A stretch of DNA of 38,241 bases from Pseudomonadota bacterium (GCA_005777235.1 SXND01000019.1:1-38241), one strand, 5' to 3'. Positions 1-9,542 are shown, counted from the first letter of the stretch. The notes: generated by a model from the sequence alone, not told the origin. Program-made: numbers and translations.

Positions 1-543
1 CACGTGCAGGTGGCCGAAAGGGTCAGCGAAAAGGCCAAGCGTCTCGTTGAGCACAAACGGGATGTGGTGATTCTCCTCGATAGTATTACCCGTCTAGCCC
101 GGGCGTATAATACGATTGTGCCGCCCAGCGGCAAGGTACTCTCCGGTGGTGTGGATTCCAATGCCTTGCAGAAGCCGAAACGGTTTTTTGGTGCGGCACG
201 GAACATCGAGGAAGGCGGGAGCCTGACCATCATTGCCACGGCCCTGGTGGATACCGGCAGTCGTATGGATGAGGTCATCTTTGAGGAATTCAAAGGCACC
301 GGCAACATGGAAATCCAGCTGGACCGCCGCTTGGTCGACAAACGCGTCTTCCCGGCGATTGACGTGAATCGCTCTGGCACCCGGAAAGAAGAGCTACTGC
401 TCGAAGACTATGAGCTGAACCGCGTGTGGATTCTGCGCAAAGTGCTCAATCCCCTCAACACGGTGGATAGCATGGAGTTGCTGATCGACAAACTGAAAGA
501 GACGCAGAGTAATACGGAATTTCTCGCCTCAATGAACAGCTAA
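1..543 (+). CDS. rho: Transcription termination factor Rho, C-terminal part (5' end outside window)
   Basis: This is the last 180 codons of Rho, the hexameric RNA-dependent helicase/ATPase that ends transcription; the frame is open from base 1 and the stop is at 541-543. The Walker A region and RNA-binding N-terminus lie upstream of the window. Visible family landmarks are the Walker B strand VVILLDS, the Q-loop segment SGGVDSNAL, the arginine-finger segment [19 protein letters not shown] and the R-loop region [18 protein letters not shown]. The C-terminus ends in a normal Rho-like helix ([14 protein letters not shown]). It is followed after 79 bases by rpmE, a common bacterial arrangement. 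The part seen looks intact. Confidence 0.97.
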   Translation, partial: HVQVAERVSEKAKRLVEHKRDVVILLDSITRLARAYNTIVPPSGKVLSGGVDSNALQKPKRFFGAARNIEEGGSLTIIATALVDTGSRMDEVIFEEFKGTGNMEIQLDRRLVDKRVFPAIDVNRSGTRKEELLLEDYELNRVWILRKVLNPLNTVDSMELLIDKLKETQSNTEFLASMNS

Positions 544-551
544 ACCGCAGG

Positions 552-580
552 TTGTCGCTGCGTGCGCCCTATGGTATGGT
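552..580 (+). promoter_or_regulatory. Possible sigma-70-like promoter for rpmE
   Basis: TTGTCG (552-557) and TATGGT (575-580) are separated by 17 bases in the rho-rpmE gap, about 40 bases before the rpmE start. The match is moderate and could be chance; rpmE could also be read from rho transcripts. Confidence 0.3.
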
Positions 581-622
581 GAGGGTACGCAACCAGAGAC
601 GTTATCTTTTGGGAGGACTGTG

Positions 623-886
623 ATGAAAGCCGATATTCATCCCAACTATGTGGAGACCTCGATCGTCTGTGCCTGTGGTGCGACCTATCCGACACGCTCC
701 ACTGTTCAGGGTCTCCGTGTGGCGATTTGTGCGAAGTGCCATCCCTTCTTTACCGGGCGTCAAAAGCTGGTAGACACCGCCGGGCGGGTAGAAAAATTCC
801 AGCGCAAATATGCCCGTCATACTGCGACCGTGGCCAGCAAAGTTGCAAGCGTCAGTGTGGCAAGCGTCAGTAACGACGATAACTAG
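623..886 (+). CDS. rpmE: 50S ribosomal protein bL31, zinc-binding type
   Basis: This encodes an 87-residue bL31 protein of the large ribosomal subunit. The N-terminal MKADIHPNY is typical of bL31, and the four zinc-ligand cysteines are present at C16, C18, C36 and C39 (CAC and CAKC pairs), so this is the zinc-containing form rather than the Cys-less paralogue. The ATG at 623 is preferred over the adjacent in-frame GTG at 620 because GGGAGGA at 611-617 is well spaced to it. The C-terminal tail after residue 65 is Ser/Val-rich ([14 protein letters not shown]), a little longer than in many homologues. It sits between rho and prfA. Confidence 0.95.
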   Translation: MKADIHPNYVETSIVCACGATYPTRSTVQGLRVAICAKCHPFFTGRQKLVDTAGRVEKFQRKYARHTATVASKVASVSVASVSNDDN

Positions 887-1024
887 GGACGATGCTATTG
901 CCAGGCCCCACAACAGATCAGCTTTTCTCTACGTACGAGACCTACACATGTGCGATCCCACCTCACCGGTGGGGGGTGTGCTGTGTGCTGCTCGCTTCGT
1001 ACGACAGCAGGACGGATAGACGGT

Positions 1025-2113
1025 ATGTTTGATAAGTTGGAGGCGATTGCCCAACATTCCGAGGAACTGACGGCACTCCTGAGCGACCCTGCTGTGCTGG
1101 CAGAACCTGAGACCCTGCGGCGTTATGCCAAAGAGCAGGCGGACCTGCGCCCTGTCACCACCGCGTATCTCACGTATCGTCAGATCCGGCAGGAGTTGCA
1201 CGACAATCAGGAGATGCTGGCGAGTGAAGATGCCGATAGCGAATTTACCACGCTCATCAAGGACGAAGTCGCCTCGTTGATGGCCCGTCTGGAGGGGCTC
1301 GAAACCGAGCTACAGACGCTGCTGTTGCCGCGTGATCCGAATGATGCACGCGGGGTGATTATGGAGATCCGGGCGGGGACTGGTGGGGATGAAGCGGCGC
1401 TGTTTGCCGCCGATTTGTTCCGCATGTATAGCCGCTACGCCGATGTGCAGCACTGGCGCGTGGAAGTGATGAGTGCCAGCCCAACGGAGACCGGTGGTTT
1501 TAAGGAAGTCGTCGCTGCGATCGAAGGCAAAGATGTCTATAGTAAGCTCAAATTCGAGAGTGGCACCCATCGCGTGCAGCGTGTGCCTGCGACAGAAGCG
1601 CAGGGCCGTATTCATACCTCGGCCGTGACGGTCGCCATTTTACCGGAAGCGGAGGAGGTTGAGGTAGAGATCGATCCTGCCGATCTCCGTATTGATGTGT
1701 TTCGTTCCTCTGGTCCTGGCGGGCAAAGTGTCAATACCACGGATTCTGCCGTACGCGTAACGTATGAGCCCAAGGACCGCAAAGGGTTGCGCATTGTCGT
1801 CACCTGTCAGGATGAAAAGTCACAGCACAAGAATCGCGCCAAGGCCCTGAAAGTCTTGCGTGCGCGCCTGATGGATCTCCTCGAAGGCGAGCATCAAGCT
1901 CAGCTTTCGGAACAGCGCCGGGCGCAAATCGGGAGCGGCGACCGCAGCGAGCGCATTCGCACGTACAACTTCCCGCAAAGCCGTCTGACGGATCACCGTA
2001 TCCAATTGACCCTGTATAAACTTGAAGGCATCATGGAAGGGCGCTTAGACGAGGTCATCGAAGCGCTGGCGCTGGCGGACCGCACGGCCAAGTTACAGGC
2101 TGTTGAGGCGTGA
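1025..2113 (+). CDS. prfA: Peptide chain release factor 1 (RF1)
   Basis: This is a 362-residue class I release factor that reads UAA and UAG in the ribosomal A site and triggers peptide release. The GGQ motif is at residues 232-234 (SSGPGGQSVNTTDSA). The codon-recognition segment contains the RF1-type P-A-T tripeptide (RVPATEAQGRIHTS), which separates it from RF2. The length equals typical RF1. The start is set at ATG 1025 (MFDKLEAIAQ), matching the family N-terminus; in-frame codons upstream have no RF1 similarity. The stop overlaps the start of prmC, whose product methylates the GGQ glutamine. Confidence 0.97.
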   Translation: MFDKLEAIAQHSEELTALLSDPAVLAEPETLRRYAKEQADLRPVTTAYLTYRQIRQELHDNQEMLASEDADSEFTTLIKDEVASLMARLEGLETELQTLLLPRDPNDARGVIMEIRAGTGGDEAALFAADLFRMYSRYADVQHWRVEVMSASPTETGGFKEVVAAIEGKDVYSKLKFESGTHRVQRVPATEAQGRIHTSAVTVAILPEAEEVEVEIDPADLRIDVFRSSGPGGQSVNTTDSAVRVTYEPKDRKGLRIVVTCQDEKSQHKNRAKALKVLRARLMDLLEGEHQAQLSEQRRAQIGSGDRSERIRTYNFPQSRLTDHRIQLTLYKLEGIMEGRLDEVIEALALADRTAKLQAVEA

Positions 2114-2988
2114 GTCATACGCTTGGCGCTACGCTGCGGTATGCCATCCGCTGTCTCGAACAGCATGGGGTGGTGGAAGCACGCGCCGACGCTGAGGTGC
2201 TGCTGGCAGATCTGTTGGCCACCACACGGCTGCAGCTGTATCTCAACGCCGCGCACGCCCTGAGTACGGCACACCACACGGCCTACCTAGCGCGGGTGCA
2301 GCGGCGGCGAGAGGGGGAGCCCGTGCAGTATATTACGGGTACACAAGAATTCTGGTCCCTGGAATTCCTGGTGACTCCACAGGTGCTCATTCCCCGTCCG
2401 GAAAGCGAGTTGCTCGTAGAACATGGGACACGCTTGGCGCAGCAATGGTGCACGGAGCATGCGAACGAGCTTCTGCTGGTTCTCGATGTGGGAACCGGTA
2501 GTGGCAACCTGGCGATCAGCCTAGCCACGACGCTGCCGCAGGCACAGGTGTGGGCCGTCGATCAATCACTGGACGCTTTGCATCTGGCGCGACAGAATGC
2601 GCACCGTTTGGGTGTGGCCGCCCGGCTGCACTGGCTCTGTGGGGATCTAGTGACGGCGTTGCAAGGTGGTGTGCGGCCCTTTGCCGTCTGTGTCGCGAAT
2701 CTGCCGTATGTCACCACGGCAGAATGGCATCAGTTACCTCAGGCGATTCGTGCCTACGAACCTGTGACGGCTCTGGATGGGGGGCCGGATGGCCTGCAGT
2801 ACATCCGGCGTATCATCGCGCTGAGTCCTGAGGTGGTGGCACGAGGTGGGACGTTGTTACTTGAAGTAGGATGGCAACAGGCCGTGCGCGTGCAGCAGCT
2901 GATGCAACAGCAAGGCCAGTTTGCTACGACAGGGGTATGCGACGATCTGGCAGGGATTGGCCGGGTGGTCTGGGGACAAGTGTTGTAA
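2110..2988 (+). CDS. prmC: Release factor glutamine methyltransferase PrmC (HemK family)
   Basis: This is a 292-residue S-adenosylmethionine-dependent enzyme that N5-methylates the Gln of the GGQ motif in release factors. An N-terminal helical domain (about 1-95) with GEPVQYITG and PRPESE is followed by a Rossmann domain with the SAM-binding motif LDVGTGSGNLA (125-135). The catalytic NPPY-type motif appears as NLPY (197-200), a variant seen in other members. It starts with GTG at 2110, overlapping the prfA stop by four bases (GTGA), which implies translational coupling with its substrate gene. Confidence 0.93.
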   Translation: MSHTLGATLRYAIRCLEQHGVVEARADAEVLLADLLATTRLQLYLNAAHALSTAHHTAYLARVQRRREGEPVQYITGTQEFWSLEFLVTPQVLIPRPESELLVEHGTRLAQQWCTEHANELLLVLDVGTGSGNLAISLATTLPQAQVWAVDQSLDALHLARQNAHRLGVAARLHWLCGDLVTALQGGVRPFAVCVANLPYVTTAEWHQLPQAIRAYEPVTALDGGPDGLQYIRRIIALSPEVVARGGTLLLEVGWQQAVRVQQLMQQQGQFATTGVCDDLAGIGRVVWGQVL

Positions 2989-3045
2989 GCAGGCTACGAC
3001 AGCACGGCTCATGCTCGCCATGTCTGCTGGTCTAGGGCGTATTAT

Positions 3046-3711
3046 GTGGGGTGCATGAAGATGGCAGGAGGGTTCAGCGGGGGGATTACCATTGCCCTGC
3101 CGAAAGGGAGAATTTTAGATGGTACCCTGACGCTCCTCAAACAGATTGGCTTCGATTGCCAGGGTTTCGACGAGGGTCGGAAGCTCATCCTCGACTTTCC
3201 CGAACGCCACGTGCGGTTTTTATTGTTACGTGGCGCCGATATTCCCACCTACGTGGAATATGGAGCCGCAGACATGGGCATCGTGGGCAAAGACGCCCTC
3301 CTCGAACAGCAAAAAGATATCTATGAACCCCTCGATCTGAAATTCGGCTTGTGCCGTCTCGTCGTCGCCCAACCCGCAGAGCGGCAGCGCCCGACGAACG
3401 CCCTGCATTGGTCCACCCTCAAAGTCGCCACGACCTTCCCACGCTTAACCGAAGCCCATTTCTACCGCAAGGGTATGCAAGTGGAACTGATTTACCTCGG
3501 TGGGGCAGTAGAACTGGCCCCCCTCGTGGGGCTGAGCGATCTCATCGTGGATCTCGTCCAAACAGGTAATACGTTGCGGGAAAACGGCCTCGTCGAGGTC
3601 GAAGAAATTATGCAATCCACCGCCCGGTTGGTGGTCAATCGTGCGAGCCAGAAAACCAAATACGAACCCATCATGCATCTCATTCAGCAGATGCGGGCCT
3701 ATCTCTCCTGA
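3046..3711 (+). CDS. hisG: ATP phosphoribosyltransferase, short form (HisG)
   Basis: This catalyses the first step of histidine synthesis, joining ATP and PRPP. Landmarks are ITIALPKGRILDGT near the N-terminus, the DIPTYVEYGAADMGIVGKD loop and the PRPP-binding DLVQTGNTLRENGL. At about 221 residues it is the short form without the C-terminal ACT-like regulatory domain; short HisG normally needs the HisZ regulatory subunit, which is not in the window. The start is ambiguous among GTG 3046 (AGGG eight bases upstream), ATG 3055 and ATG 3061. It follows prmC by 57 bases and leads the his gene run. Confidence 0.94.
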   Translation: MGCMKMAGGFSGGITIALPKGRILDGTLTLLKQIGFDCQGFDEGRKLILDFPERHVRFLLLRGADIPTYVEYGAADMGIVGKDALLEQQKDIYEPLDLKFGLCRLVVAQPAERQRPTNALHWSTLKVATTFPRLTEAHFYRKGMQVELIYLGGAVELAPLVGLSDLIVDLVQTGNTLRENGLVEVEEIMQSTARLVVNRASQKTKYEPIMHLIQQMRAYLS

Positions 3712-3727
3712 CGAGGAGTTTTACTCT

Positions 3728-4315
3728 ATGGAACGTATCAGCACCATCCACCGTCGCACCGCCGAAACGGACATCAGAGTCACACTCGATTTAGATGGGA
3801 GCGGTCTCTATACCATCCACACCGGCGTCCCGTTTCTTGATCATATGCTCAGCATGGTGGCACGACATGGTTTCTATGATCTCGAAGTGCAGGCCAGCGG
3901 GGATCTCGATGTCGATTACCATCATACCGTCGAAGACGTCGGCATCTGCCTGGGGCAGGCGTTCCACCAAGCCATGGGCAGCAAGCAAGGGATGCGGCGC
4001 TATGCTTCCGCCAGCGTGCCCCTCGAAGAAACGCTGGCCTCTGCGGTGATCGACTTCTGTGATCGTCCGTATCTGGTCTACAACGTCGATGGACCTCCTG
4101 GCCGTATTGGCACGTTTGATGTCGAACTGGTCGAAACGTTTTTCTTGGGCTTTGCCAGCCACAGTCGTGCGACTCTGCATCTCAACTTGCACTATGGTCG
4201 TAACCGCCATCATATCGCCGAAGCGCTCTTCAAAGCGTTTAGCCGGGCCGCCGATGAGTCCACGAAATTGGAACCACGCTTGTCTGGCTTACTGACGACT
4301 AAAGAAGCCTTTTGA
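3728..4315 (+). CDS. hisB: Imidazoleglycerol-phosphate dehydratase (HisB)
   Basis: This 195-residue enzyme dehydrates imidazole glycerol phosphate to imidazole acetol phosphate. It shows the duplicated metal-binding signatures of the family: FLDHML and DYHHTVEDVG in the first half, and HLNLHYGRNRHHIAEALFK in the second. The length fits the monofunctional dehydratase, with no N-terminal phosphatase domain. ATG 3728 is chosen because GAGGAG lies at 3713-3718 and MERISTIHRRTAETDI matches family N-termini. It lies 16 bases after hisG. Confidence 0.96.
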   Translation: MERISTIHRRTAETDIRVTLDLDGSGLYTIHTGVPFLDHMLSMVARHGFYDLEVQASGDLDVDYHHTVEDVGICLGQAFHQAMGSKQGMRRYASASVPLEETLASAVIDFCDRPYLVYNVDGPPGRIGTFDVELVETFFLGFASHSRATLHLNLHYGRNRHHIAEALFKAFSRAADESTKLEPRLSGLLTTKEAF

Positions 4316-4328
4316 ATTGAGACAACCT

Positions 4329-4961
4329 ATGATCGCCATTGCCGATTATGGCCGGGGGAATCTCTGGAGTGTGCAAAATGGCTTTGCCCGGGTGGGGGCT
4401 CAGGTGCAAATCAGCCCTGATCCAGCCGTGGTGCGTCGGGCCGATGCCGTCATCTTTCCAGGGGTTGGGGCCTTTCGTGATTGCATGCAGAACTTAATGG
4501 CAAGTGGTATGGATCAGGCCTTGCTTGAGGTCATCGCCGCAGGCAAGCCGGTGTTGGCGATTTGTGTCGGGATGCAGGCGTTGCTGTCGGAGAGTGAGGA
4601 GTTCGGGCGCACGCCAGGCCTGGGGCTGTTCGAGGGCCAGGTCCGACGTTTTCCCGACACGGCGCCGACCTCGGCCACCCCGTGCAAAGTGCCGCACATG
4701 GGATGGAATCAGTTACAGCAGCAACGCGCCTGCCCACTGCTCACCGGCATTCCCGACGGCGCCTTTACCTATTTTGTGCATTCTTACTATGTCGTGCCCC
4801 AAGACACGGCCGTCGTAGTCGCGACCACGGATTATAGTGTCGAATTTGCCTCGGTCCTCTGGCGGGATAATCTCTATGCAACGCAATTTCATCCGGAGAA
4901 AAGCCAACAGTGGGGACTGCGCATTCTGCAGAATTTTGTCACACTGAGTGAGGGGAGATAA
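4329..4961 (+). CDS. hisH: Imidazole glycerol phosphate synthase, glutaminase subunit (HisH)
   Basis: This 210-residue class I glutamine amidotransferase releases ammonia from glutamine and channels it to HisF. The catalytic triad is visible: nucleophile C79 in AICVGMQ, and H188 and E190 in FHPEKSQQWG. The oxyanion/Gly-rich segment FPGVGAF is at 43-49. ATG 4329 gives the normal N-terminus MIAIADYGRGNL; a TTG at 4317 would add four residues. It lies 13 bases after hisB and three bases before hisA. Confidence 0.95.
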   Translation: MIAIADYGRGNLWSVQNGFARVGAQVQISPDPAVVRRADAVIFPGVGAFRDCMQNLMASGMDQALLEVIAAGKPVLAICVGMQALLSESEEFGRTPGLGLFEGQVRRFPDTAPTSATPCKVPHMGWNQLQQQRACPLLTGIPDGAFTYFVHSYYVVPQDTAVVVATTDYSVEFASVLWRDNLYATQFHPEKSQQWGLRILQNFVTLSEGR

Positions 4962-4964
4962 GTA

Positions 4965-5693
4965 GTGCAAATCATCCCCGCCATTGATGTCCGTGGTGGT
5001 AAATGTGTGCGCTTGCTGCAAGGGCAGGCCGACCAGCAGACCATTTACGGCGATGATCCGGTGGCCATGGCGCAACGGTGGGCGGATGCCGGGGCGCCAC
5101 GTTTGCATATCGTCGATCTCGATGGTGCCTTTGCCGGGCAGATGCACAATTTCCACGTGATACACGCGATGGTGCGGGCCGTGTCGATCCCCGTCCAATT
5201 GGGCGGTGGTTTGCGGGATCTCGACGCCATTGACCGGGCCCTGAGCGCAGGCGTGCAGCGTGTGGTCATGGGCACCTCGGCACTCGAACAGTGGGACACC
5301 CTGGTGAGCGCCACGTCGCGTTTCCCCGGCCAGATTTGTGTCGGCATCGATAGCCGCGACGGCTACGTGGCCACGCGTGGTTGGCAAACCGTGTCACGGG
5401 TCGAGACCATCCCCTTTGCCCAGCGTGTGGCCACGACCGGGGTGGCAGCGATTATCTATACGGACATCGCACGCGACGGCATGCTGCAAGGCCCAAACAT
5501 CCCCAGCATTACCGCCCTGGCGCAACAGATCACGGTACCGATTATCGCCTCCGGTGGCGTGTCGCAGTTGGCCGATCTGCAGCACCTCGCGGCGCTGGAA
5601 GCCCTGGGTGTCTGTGGCGTTCTTGTCGGGAAAGCCCTGTACGAGGGGTGTTTCACCTACCAGCAGGCGCGTGCTGCCGTACCACAGGAGTAG
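4965..5693 (+). CDS. hisA: ProFAR isomerase (HisA)
   Basis: This 242-residue (beta/alpha)8-barrel enzyme opens the ribose of ProFAR in histidine synthesis. The catalytic aspartates are D8 (MQIIPAIDV) and D129 (VGIDSRDG), and both phosphate-binding loops are present (QLGGGLRD and ASGGVSQL). It starts with GTG at 4965; the Shine-Dalgarno-like AGGGGAG is inside the 3' end of hisH. It is homologous to the adjacent hisF, as expected for these sister barrels. Confidence 0.95.
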   Translation: MQIIPAIDVRGGKCVRLLQGQADQQTIYGDDPVAMAQRWADAGAPRLHIVDLDGAFAGQMHNFHVIHAMVRAVSIPVQLGGGLRDLDAIDRALSAGVQRVVMGTSALEQWDTLVSATSRFPGQICVGIDSRDGYVATRGWQTVSRVETIPFAQRVATTGVAAIIYTDIARDGMLQGPNIPSITALAQQITVPIIASGGVSQLADLQHLAALEALGVCGVLVGKALYEGCFTYQQARAAVPQE

Positions 5694-5698
5694 GATCC

Positions 5699-6490
5699 GT
5701 GCTCGCCAAACGCATCATTCCCTGTCTCGATGTCAAAGATGGTCGGGTGGTCAAAGGGGTACAATTCCTCCAACTGCGTGATGCGGGTGACCCTGTGGCT
5801 GCTGCGGAGGCGTATGACCGGCAAGGTGCCGACGAACTTGTTTTCCTTGATATTGCGGCTTCGCACGAAAAGCGCCAAATTATCATTGATGTGGTGCACC
5901 GCACGGCTCAGCGCATCTTCATGCCGCTGACCGTGGGCGGGGGGATTAATACCACGGAGGAGATTCGGGATCTCTTACGGGCCGGGGCTGATAAAGTGTC
6001 GATCAATACGGCGGCAGTACGGCGGCCCGCGTTTGTCCGGGAAGCCGCCGAAATGTTTGGCAGCCAGTGCATTGTCGTCGCGATTGATGCCAAACGCCAG
6101 CCTGAACCTCAGGGGGGGTGGGGTGTGTTTACGCACGGCGGGCGTCACCCCACCGGTTTGGACGCCATTGCTTGGGCGCAGCAGGTGGAAGCATTGGGGG
6201 CTGGAGAGATTCTGCTGACCAGTATGGACCGCGATGGCACACAAAAAGGCTACGATCTCGAACTCACGTGTCGGATTGCCGAGGCTGTCCATATCCCCGT
6301 CATTGCTTCCGGCGGGGTGGGAGAACTGGAGCACTTACGTCAGGGACTGACGGTAGGCAAAGCGGACGCGGTACTGGCCGCATCCATTTTTCATTTTGGT
6401 GAGCACACCGTGGGGGAGGCGAAAAATTATCTCCACGCCCGCGGCGTGCTCGTACGGCGGGATTACCACACCGAGGGAGACGAGGCATGA
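5699..6490 (+). CDS. hisF: Imidazole glycerol phosphate synthase, cyclase subunit (HisF)
   Basis: This 263-residue (beta/alpha)8 barrel uses ammonia from HisH to form imidazole glycerol phosphate and AICAR. Catalytic D11 ([15 protein letters not shown]) and D130 (IVVAIDAKR) are in the canonical positions, and phosphate-binding glycine loops are present ([21 protein letters not shown]). The GTG at 5699 gives the conserved start [12 protein letters not shown] and is preceded by CAGGAG. In-frame codons upstream overlap hisA and are not HisF-like. The 3' end overlaps hisIE by four bases. Confidence 0.95.
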   Translation: MLAKRIIPCLDVKDGRVVKGVQFLQLRDAGDPVAAAEAYDRQGADELVFLDIAASHEKRQIIIDVVHRTAQRIFMPLTVGGGINTTEEIRDLLRAGADKVSINTAAVRRPAFVREAAEMFGSQCIVVAIDAKRQPEPQGGWGVFTHGGRHPTGLDAIAWAQQVEALGAGEILLTSMDRDGTQKGYDLELTCRIAEAVHIPVIASGGVGELEHLRQGLTVGKADAVLAASIFHFGEHTVGEAKNYLHARGVLVRRDYHTEGDEA

Positions 6491-7185
6491 CGCCCCTACC
6501 CGAAGGGCTGCGCTTTTCTGCTGATGGCCTCGTGCCAGCGATTGTGCAGGACGCTACTGATGGCACGGTCCTGATGCTAGCCTACATGAACGCTGACGCC
6601 TTGGAGTTGACCCGCAGCACGGGCTTCACGCACTTTTGGAGTCGGTCACGGCAGACCTTATGGAAAAAGGGTGAAACCTCAGGCCATGTGCAGCGCGTGG
6701 TGTCGATGGCCTACGACTGCGATGGCGATGCGCTCTTGGTGCAGGTGCAGCAACACAATGTGGCATGCCATACGGGGCAGCGGTCGTGTTTCTACCGTGA
6801 GGTGCCTGTGCCCGCAGTGGTCGAGGTGGCCTCTGGCGCCGCAACGCCAACACCAGCCGCCGTGTTGGATGCGCTCTATCGTCTGATCCTGACCCGACGT
6901 GATACTGGCGCTGAGACGTCGTATGTGCACACACTGTTCCAGCGCGGCCAAGACGTCATGTGTAAGAAAGTCGTGGAAGAGGCGGCAGAGGTACTCCTCG
7001 CGTCGAAAAACGGCTCCACGGAGGAGATTGTCTACGAAATGGCCGATGTGTGGTTCCACGCGCTCGTGCTGCTGGGCTTTCACACCATCCACCCCCACGA
7101 AGTCTTACGCGAATTGCAGCGGCGTTTCGGCCTGCCGGGAGGAGGCAAGCCGGAGCCTGTCTCGGTGTCCCAGCCCACCTCGTAA
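6487..7185 (+). CDS. hisIE: Bifunctional PR-AMP cyclohydrolase / PR-ATP pyrophosphatase (HisIE)
   Basis: This is a 232-residue fusion of two histidine enzymes. Residues 1-110 are His[19 protein letters not shown], the metal-binding DCDGD (D77, D79, D81) and the zinc cysteines C94 and C101 in ACHTGQRSC. Residues about 125-215 are HisE, an all-helical NTP-pyrophosphohydrolase domain with [13 protein letters not shown] and [14 protein letters not shown]. It overlaps hisF by ATGA and is the last his gene here; the gap after it converges on a minus-strand gene. Confidence 0.95.
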   Translation: MTPLPEGLRFSADGLVPAIVQDATDGTVLMLAYMNADALELTRSTGFTHFWSRSRQTLWKKGETSGHVQRVVSMAYDCDGDALLVQVQQHNVACHTGQRSCFYREVPVPAVVEVASGAATPTPAAVLDALYRLILTRRDTGAETSYVHTLFQRGQDVMCKKVVEEAAEVLLASKNGSTEEIVYEMADVWFHALVLLGFHTIHPHEVLRELQRRFGLPGGGKPEPVSVSQPTS

Positions 7186-7317
7186 GCGGTCGCAGGGACA
7201 TCGCGTGTCCAGACTGCGGATCGCGCTGTGTACGAGCAAGCGTTCCAACCACAGCGCGTGCAGGGCAACTATCGTTACGAGGGGCCGTGGGTCACAGCCA
7301 CTGGACTTGACGGCGAC

Positions 7318-8685
7318 CTAGTCGGGAGATGGGGCTGGGGGCACACTGCGGAGTACCTCGGTCAGCTCATTGACACTCGCCCATTGCGCACAGCGGTCTA
7401 CCACCTGTTCAACACTCGGCACCCCTGCGGCATGCAGCACCACGCCTGCCAGTTCACGAAATTTCGCACGAATGTCTGTCTCCTGATAGGGGTGTTGGAA
7501 ATCACCGCGCGGACTCTCGCAGGTGTGCGTTGCCTGGCGTCCATCAGTCAGCGTCACCGTTACCCGGGCCGGTTTGAGGCGCGGGGCCAACGCGGAGAGC
7601 TGCGGGTCGGCAGTGATATGCACGCGCTGGCGCAGCGCCGTAATGGTGGGATCGTGGATCACCGCTTCCGTAAACGAGCCGTAGCCAGCATTGCCCCGCA
7701 CCACCAGCGCTGCGGCGGCATGGGGCAAGGAGTATTTTGCCGCAAAATAATTGGGCGGATTGGGGTTACGCATCACCGAAGCAAATTGATAGGTCGCCAC
7801 GTCGATGCGGGCAATAGCCTCCGGCTGGGGCTGCAGGACAGCAAGAACCTCTTCCAGGGCATCGAGCGCGGCATACATCGGATTACAACAGGCGCGTAAA
7901 CGAAAGTAGTTGCGGGTGATTTCCCAACGCGTGCCCAACTCATCGAGCATAGCACCGGGCTCGAAGCCATCACCCACCAGACTGCTCAGCGCTTCTTCGA
8001 TGGCATTTTCCTGCGCGGTAAAACCAGCGAGGGCCAGTTCAGGCGCCAGGGCCGCGGCAAAACCGCTCATACCACCGGCGACGTTCAACGTTGTGGCCCC
8101 GGCCACGGCGTTGGTATAACTCGGAGTGAGCACCAGCGTGGCACCAATGCGTAAGGCTCGGCTGGTTTCCGTCGCGTTGAGACCCCGCAAGCGTGCGCCT
8201 GCAGCGACCGCCCCGAGGAGCGGCGCTTGACCATTTTGGTGCGCCAGGGCCCGGGGCGTCATCGCAGCGCCGAGACGTACCGCTACCTCGTATCCCAGGA
8301 TGAGGGCCATGAGCAGGTCACGGCCTGTACGTCCAGTCGCTTCGCCCACGGCGAGGACGCCGGGGACAATCTGCACCGCACCCTGGCAGGACACGTAGCG
8401 ATGGCCTTCGCAGAGTTCAATGGAACGCCCAGCAATGCCATTGAGGAGGGCGGCAGTGCGGGGATCGGTGCTGGGCCACCCACGGGCCAGCACCGTTGCC
8501 CCGGTACCCGCCGTGCCCCCAAGCCGAGTCCGCAGCGCGTGCACCTCGGGTTGTTCCGCCCCGGCCAGGATGACGCCCAGGGTGTCGAGCAGCACCAGGG
8601 TGGCATGCTGGGTCACCGCCTCCGGGATGTCTTCCCAGCGTGTCTCGGCCACCCACTGCGCCAAGTGTTCGATCTGTGCCCCCAT
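7318..8685 (-). CDS. MmgE/PrpD family protein
   Basis: This 455-residue protein belongs to the MmgE/PrpD family, which includes 2-methylcitrate dehydratase and iminodisuccinate epimerase. Family features are the N-terminal LLDTLGVILAGAEQPE, an all-helical first domain with RSIELCEGHRY and a second-domain segment KYSLPHAAAALVVRG. The exact substrate cannot be read from sequence; neighbours for a methylcitrate cycle (prpB, prpC) are absent, so I do not call it prpD. The minus-strand start at 8685 is preceded by a purine-rich GGAGGGCGGAGC. It lies 27 bases downstream of the FAH-family gene, probably in one operon. Confidence 0.88.
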   Translation of the reverse strand: MGAQIEHLAQWVAETRWEDIPEAVTQHATLVLLDTLGVILAGAEQPEVHALRTRLGGTAGTGATVLARGWPSTDPRTAALLNGIAGRSIELCEGHRYVSCQGAVQIVPGVLAVGEATGRTGRDLLMALILGYEVAVRLGAAMTPRALAHQNGQAPLLGAVAAGARLRGLNATETSRALRIGATLVLTPSYTNAVAGATTLNVAGGMSGFAAALAPELALAGFTAQENAIEEALSSLVGDGFEPGAMLDELGTRWEITRNYFRLRACCNPMYAALDALEEVLAVLQPQPEAIARIDVATYQFASVMRNPNPPNYFAAKYSLPHAAAALVVRGNAGYGSFTEAVIHDPTITALRQRVHITADPQLSALAPRLKPARVTVTLTDGRQATHTCESPRGDFQHPYQETDIRAKFRELAGVVLHAAGVPSVEQVVDRCAQWASVNELTEVLRSVPPAPSPD

Positions 8686-8712
8686 GCTCCGCCCTCCCCC
8701 TATACCAGCGGC

Positions 8713-9495
8713 TTAGCGCTCGCGCACGACTGGATTGCGCAGGACGCCGATGTCGTTAATTTCCACTTCCACCACATCGCCGTCTTTCATATTCTCGGTA
8801 TCGCCGTCCGTGCCCATCCACAACACATCGCCAGGATACAGGGTGAGGTACTGGCTCATCCGGCTTAAAAAATGCCGCACGCTGAAAAGAGCGTCCTTGA
8901 CGTTGTACTCGCTCACCACCCGGTTGTTCAGGCGGATCGTCACATGCAGATCGTCCGGCTCCAGCCCAGTGATGATCCATGGCCCCATGGGCTTAAACGT
9001 ATCGGTGTTCTTGCCGCGCCAGAGGGTACGGTCGTTGCGCTGCCAGGTGCGTTCGCTGACGTCGTTGCCAATCGTATAGCCCAGGACGTAATCGAGCACC
9101 TGATCTTCGGAGACTTTGTGGCATTTTTTGCCGATGACGACGACCAGCTCACCCTCATACTGCACCAAATCCGTGGCATCTTGAGGAATGACGATGGCCT
9201 CATCCTGCGCCACGAGGGCATTATTGGCCCGGTACCCCACGTCGGCAAACGGGGGGAATTGCGGTTCGACACCACGCTTTTTGGCAATGGCCGTGACGTG
9301 TTCGCGGTAGTTGACCCCGGCAGCATAAAATGTGGGGGGAATGACGGGGACCAACAGCTTCACACTGTGCAGCGGATACGTCTGTGGACTGCGCGTCCAT
9401 ACGTCAAAGGGGCTGCCGCTGACGGCAACCACGGTATCGCCTTCAATGAGCCCATAGGTGGCTTGACCATCGTGTTGGAACCGACACCATTTCAT
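8713..9495 (-). CDS. Fumarylacetoacetate hydrolase (FAH) family protein
   Basis: This 260-residue protein has the FAH C-terminal-domain fold used by hydrolases, isomerases and decarboxylases of 2-oxo acids. Metal ligands are recognisable: E114 and E116 in VQYEGELVVVIGK and D145 in GYTIGNDVSER. The substrate-loop region GKNTDTFKPMGPWI and the C-terminal PGDVLWMGTDGD are also typical. The start at 9495 is supported by AAGGAGC on the minus strand. With the MmgE/PrpD gene it may form a small carboxylic-acid catabolic operon; the substrate is unknown. Confidence 0.9.
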   Translation of the reverse strand: MKWCRFQHDGQATYGLIEGDTVVAVSGSPFDVWTRSPQTYPLHSVKLLVPVIPPTFYAAGVNYREHVTAIAKKRGVEPQFPPFADVGYRANNALVAQDEAIVIPQDATDLVQYEGELVVVIGKKCHKVSEDQVLDYVLGYTIGNDVSERTWQRNDRTLWRGKNTDTFKPMGPWIITGLEPDDLHVTIRLNNRVVSEYNVKDALFSVRHFLSRMSQYLTLYPGDVLWMGTDGDTENMKDGDVVEVEINDIGVLRNPVVRER

Positions 9496-9542
9496 GACTG
9501 TTGCTCCTTCGCCAAGGCTGTTGCACCAGAACCAGGTGCCGC

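Noticed and set aside
950-1024. A 25-codon upstream extension of prfA with a CxxCC motif.
   Set aside because: RF1 proteins begin as at ATG 1025; the extension covers a gap with no similarity.
7201-7317. A CPDCGSRC zinc-ribbon-like stretch in the gap after hisIE, reminiscent of IS1-type transposase N-termini.
   Set aside because: Only one CxxC pair is visible, the frame has no start or family continuation, and it runs into antisense of the MmgE/PrpD gene; likely chance.
7228-7899. A 223-codon plus-strand open frame opposite the MmgE/PrpD gene.
   Set aside because: It is mostly antisense to a well-supported gene and has no recognisable domains.
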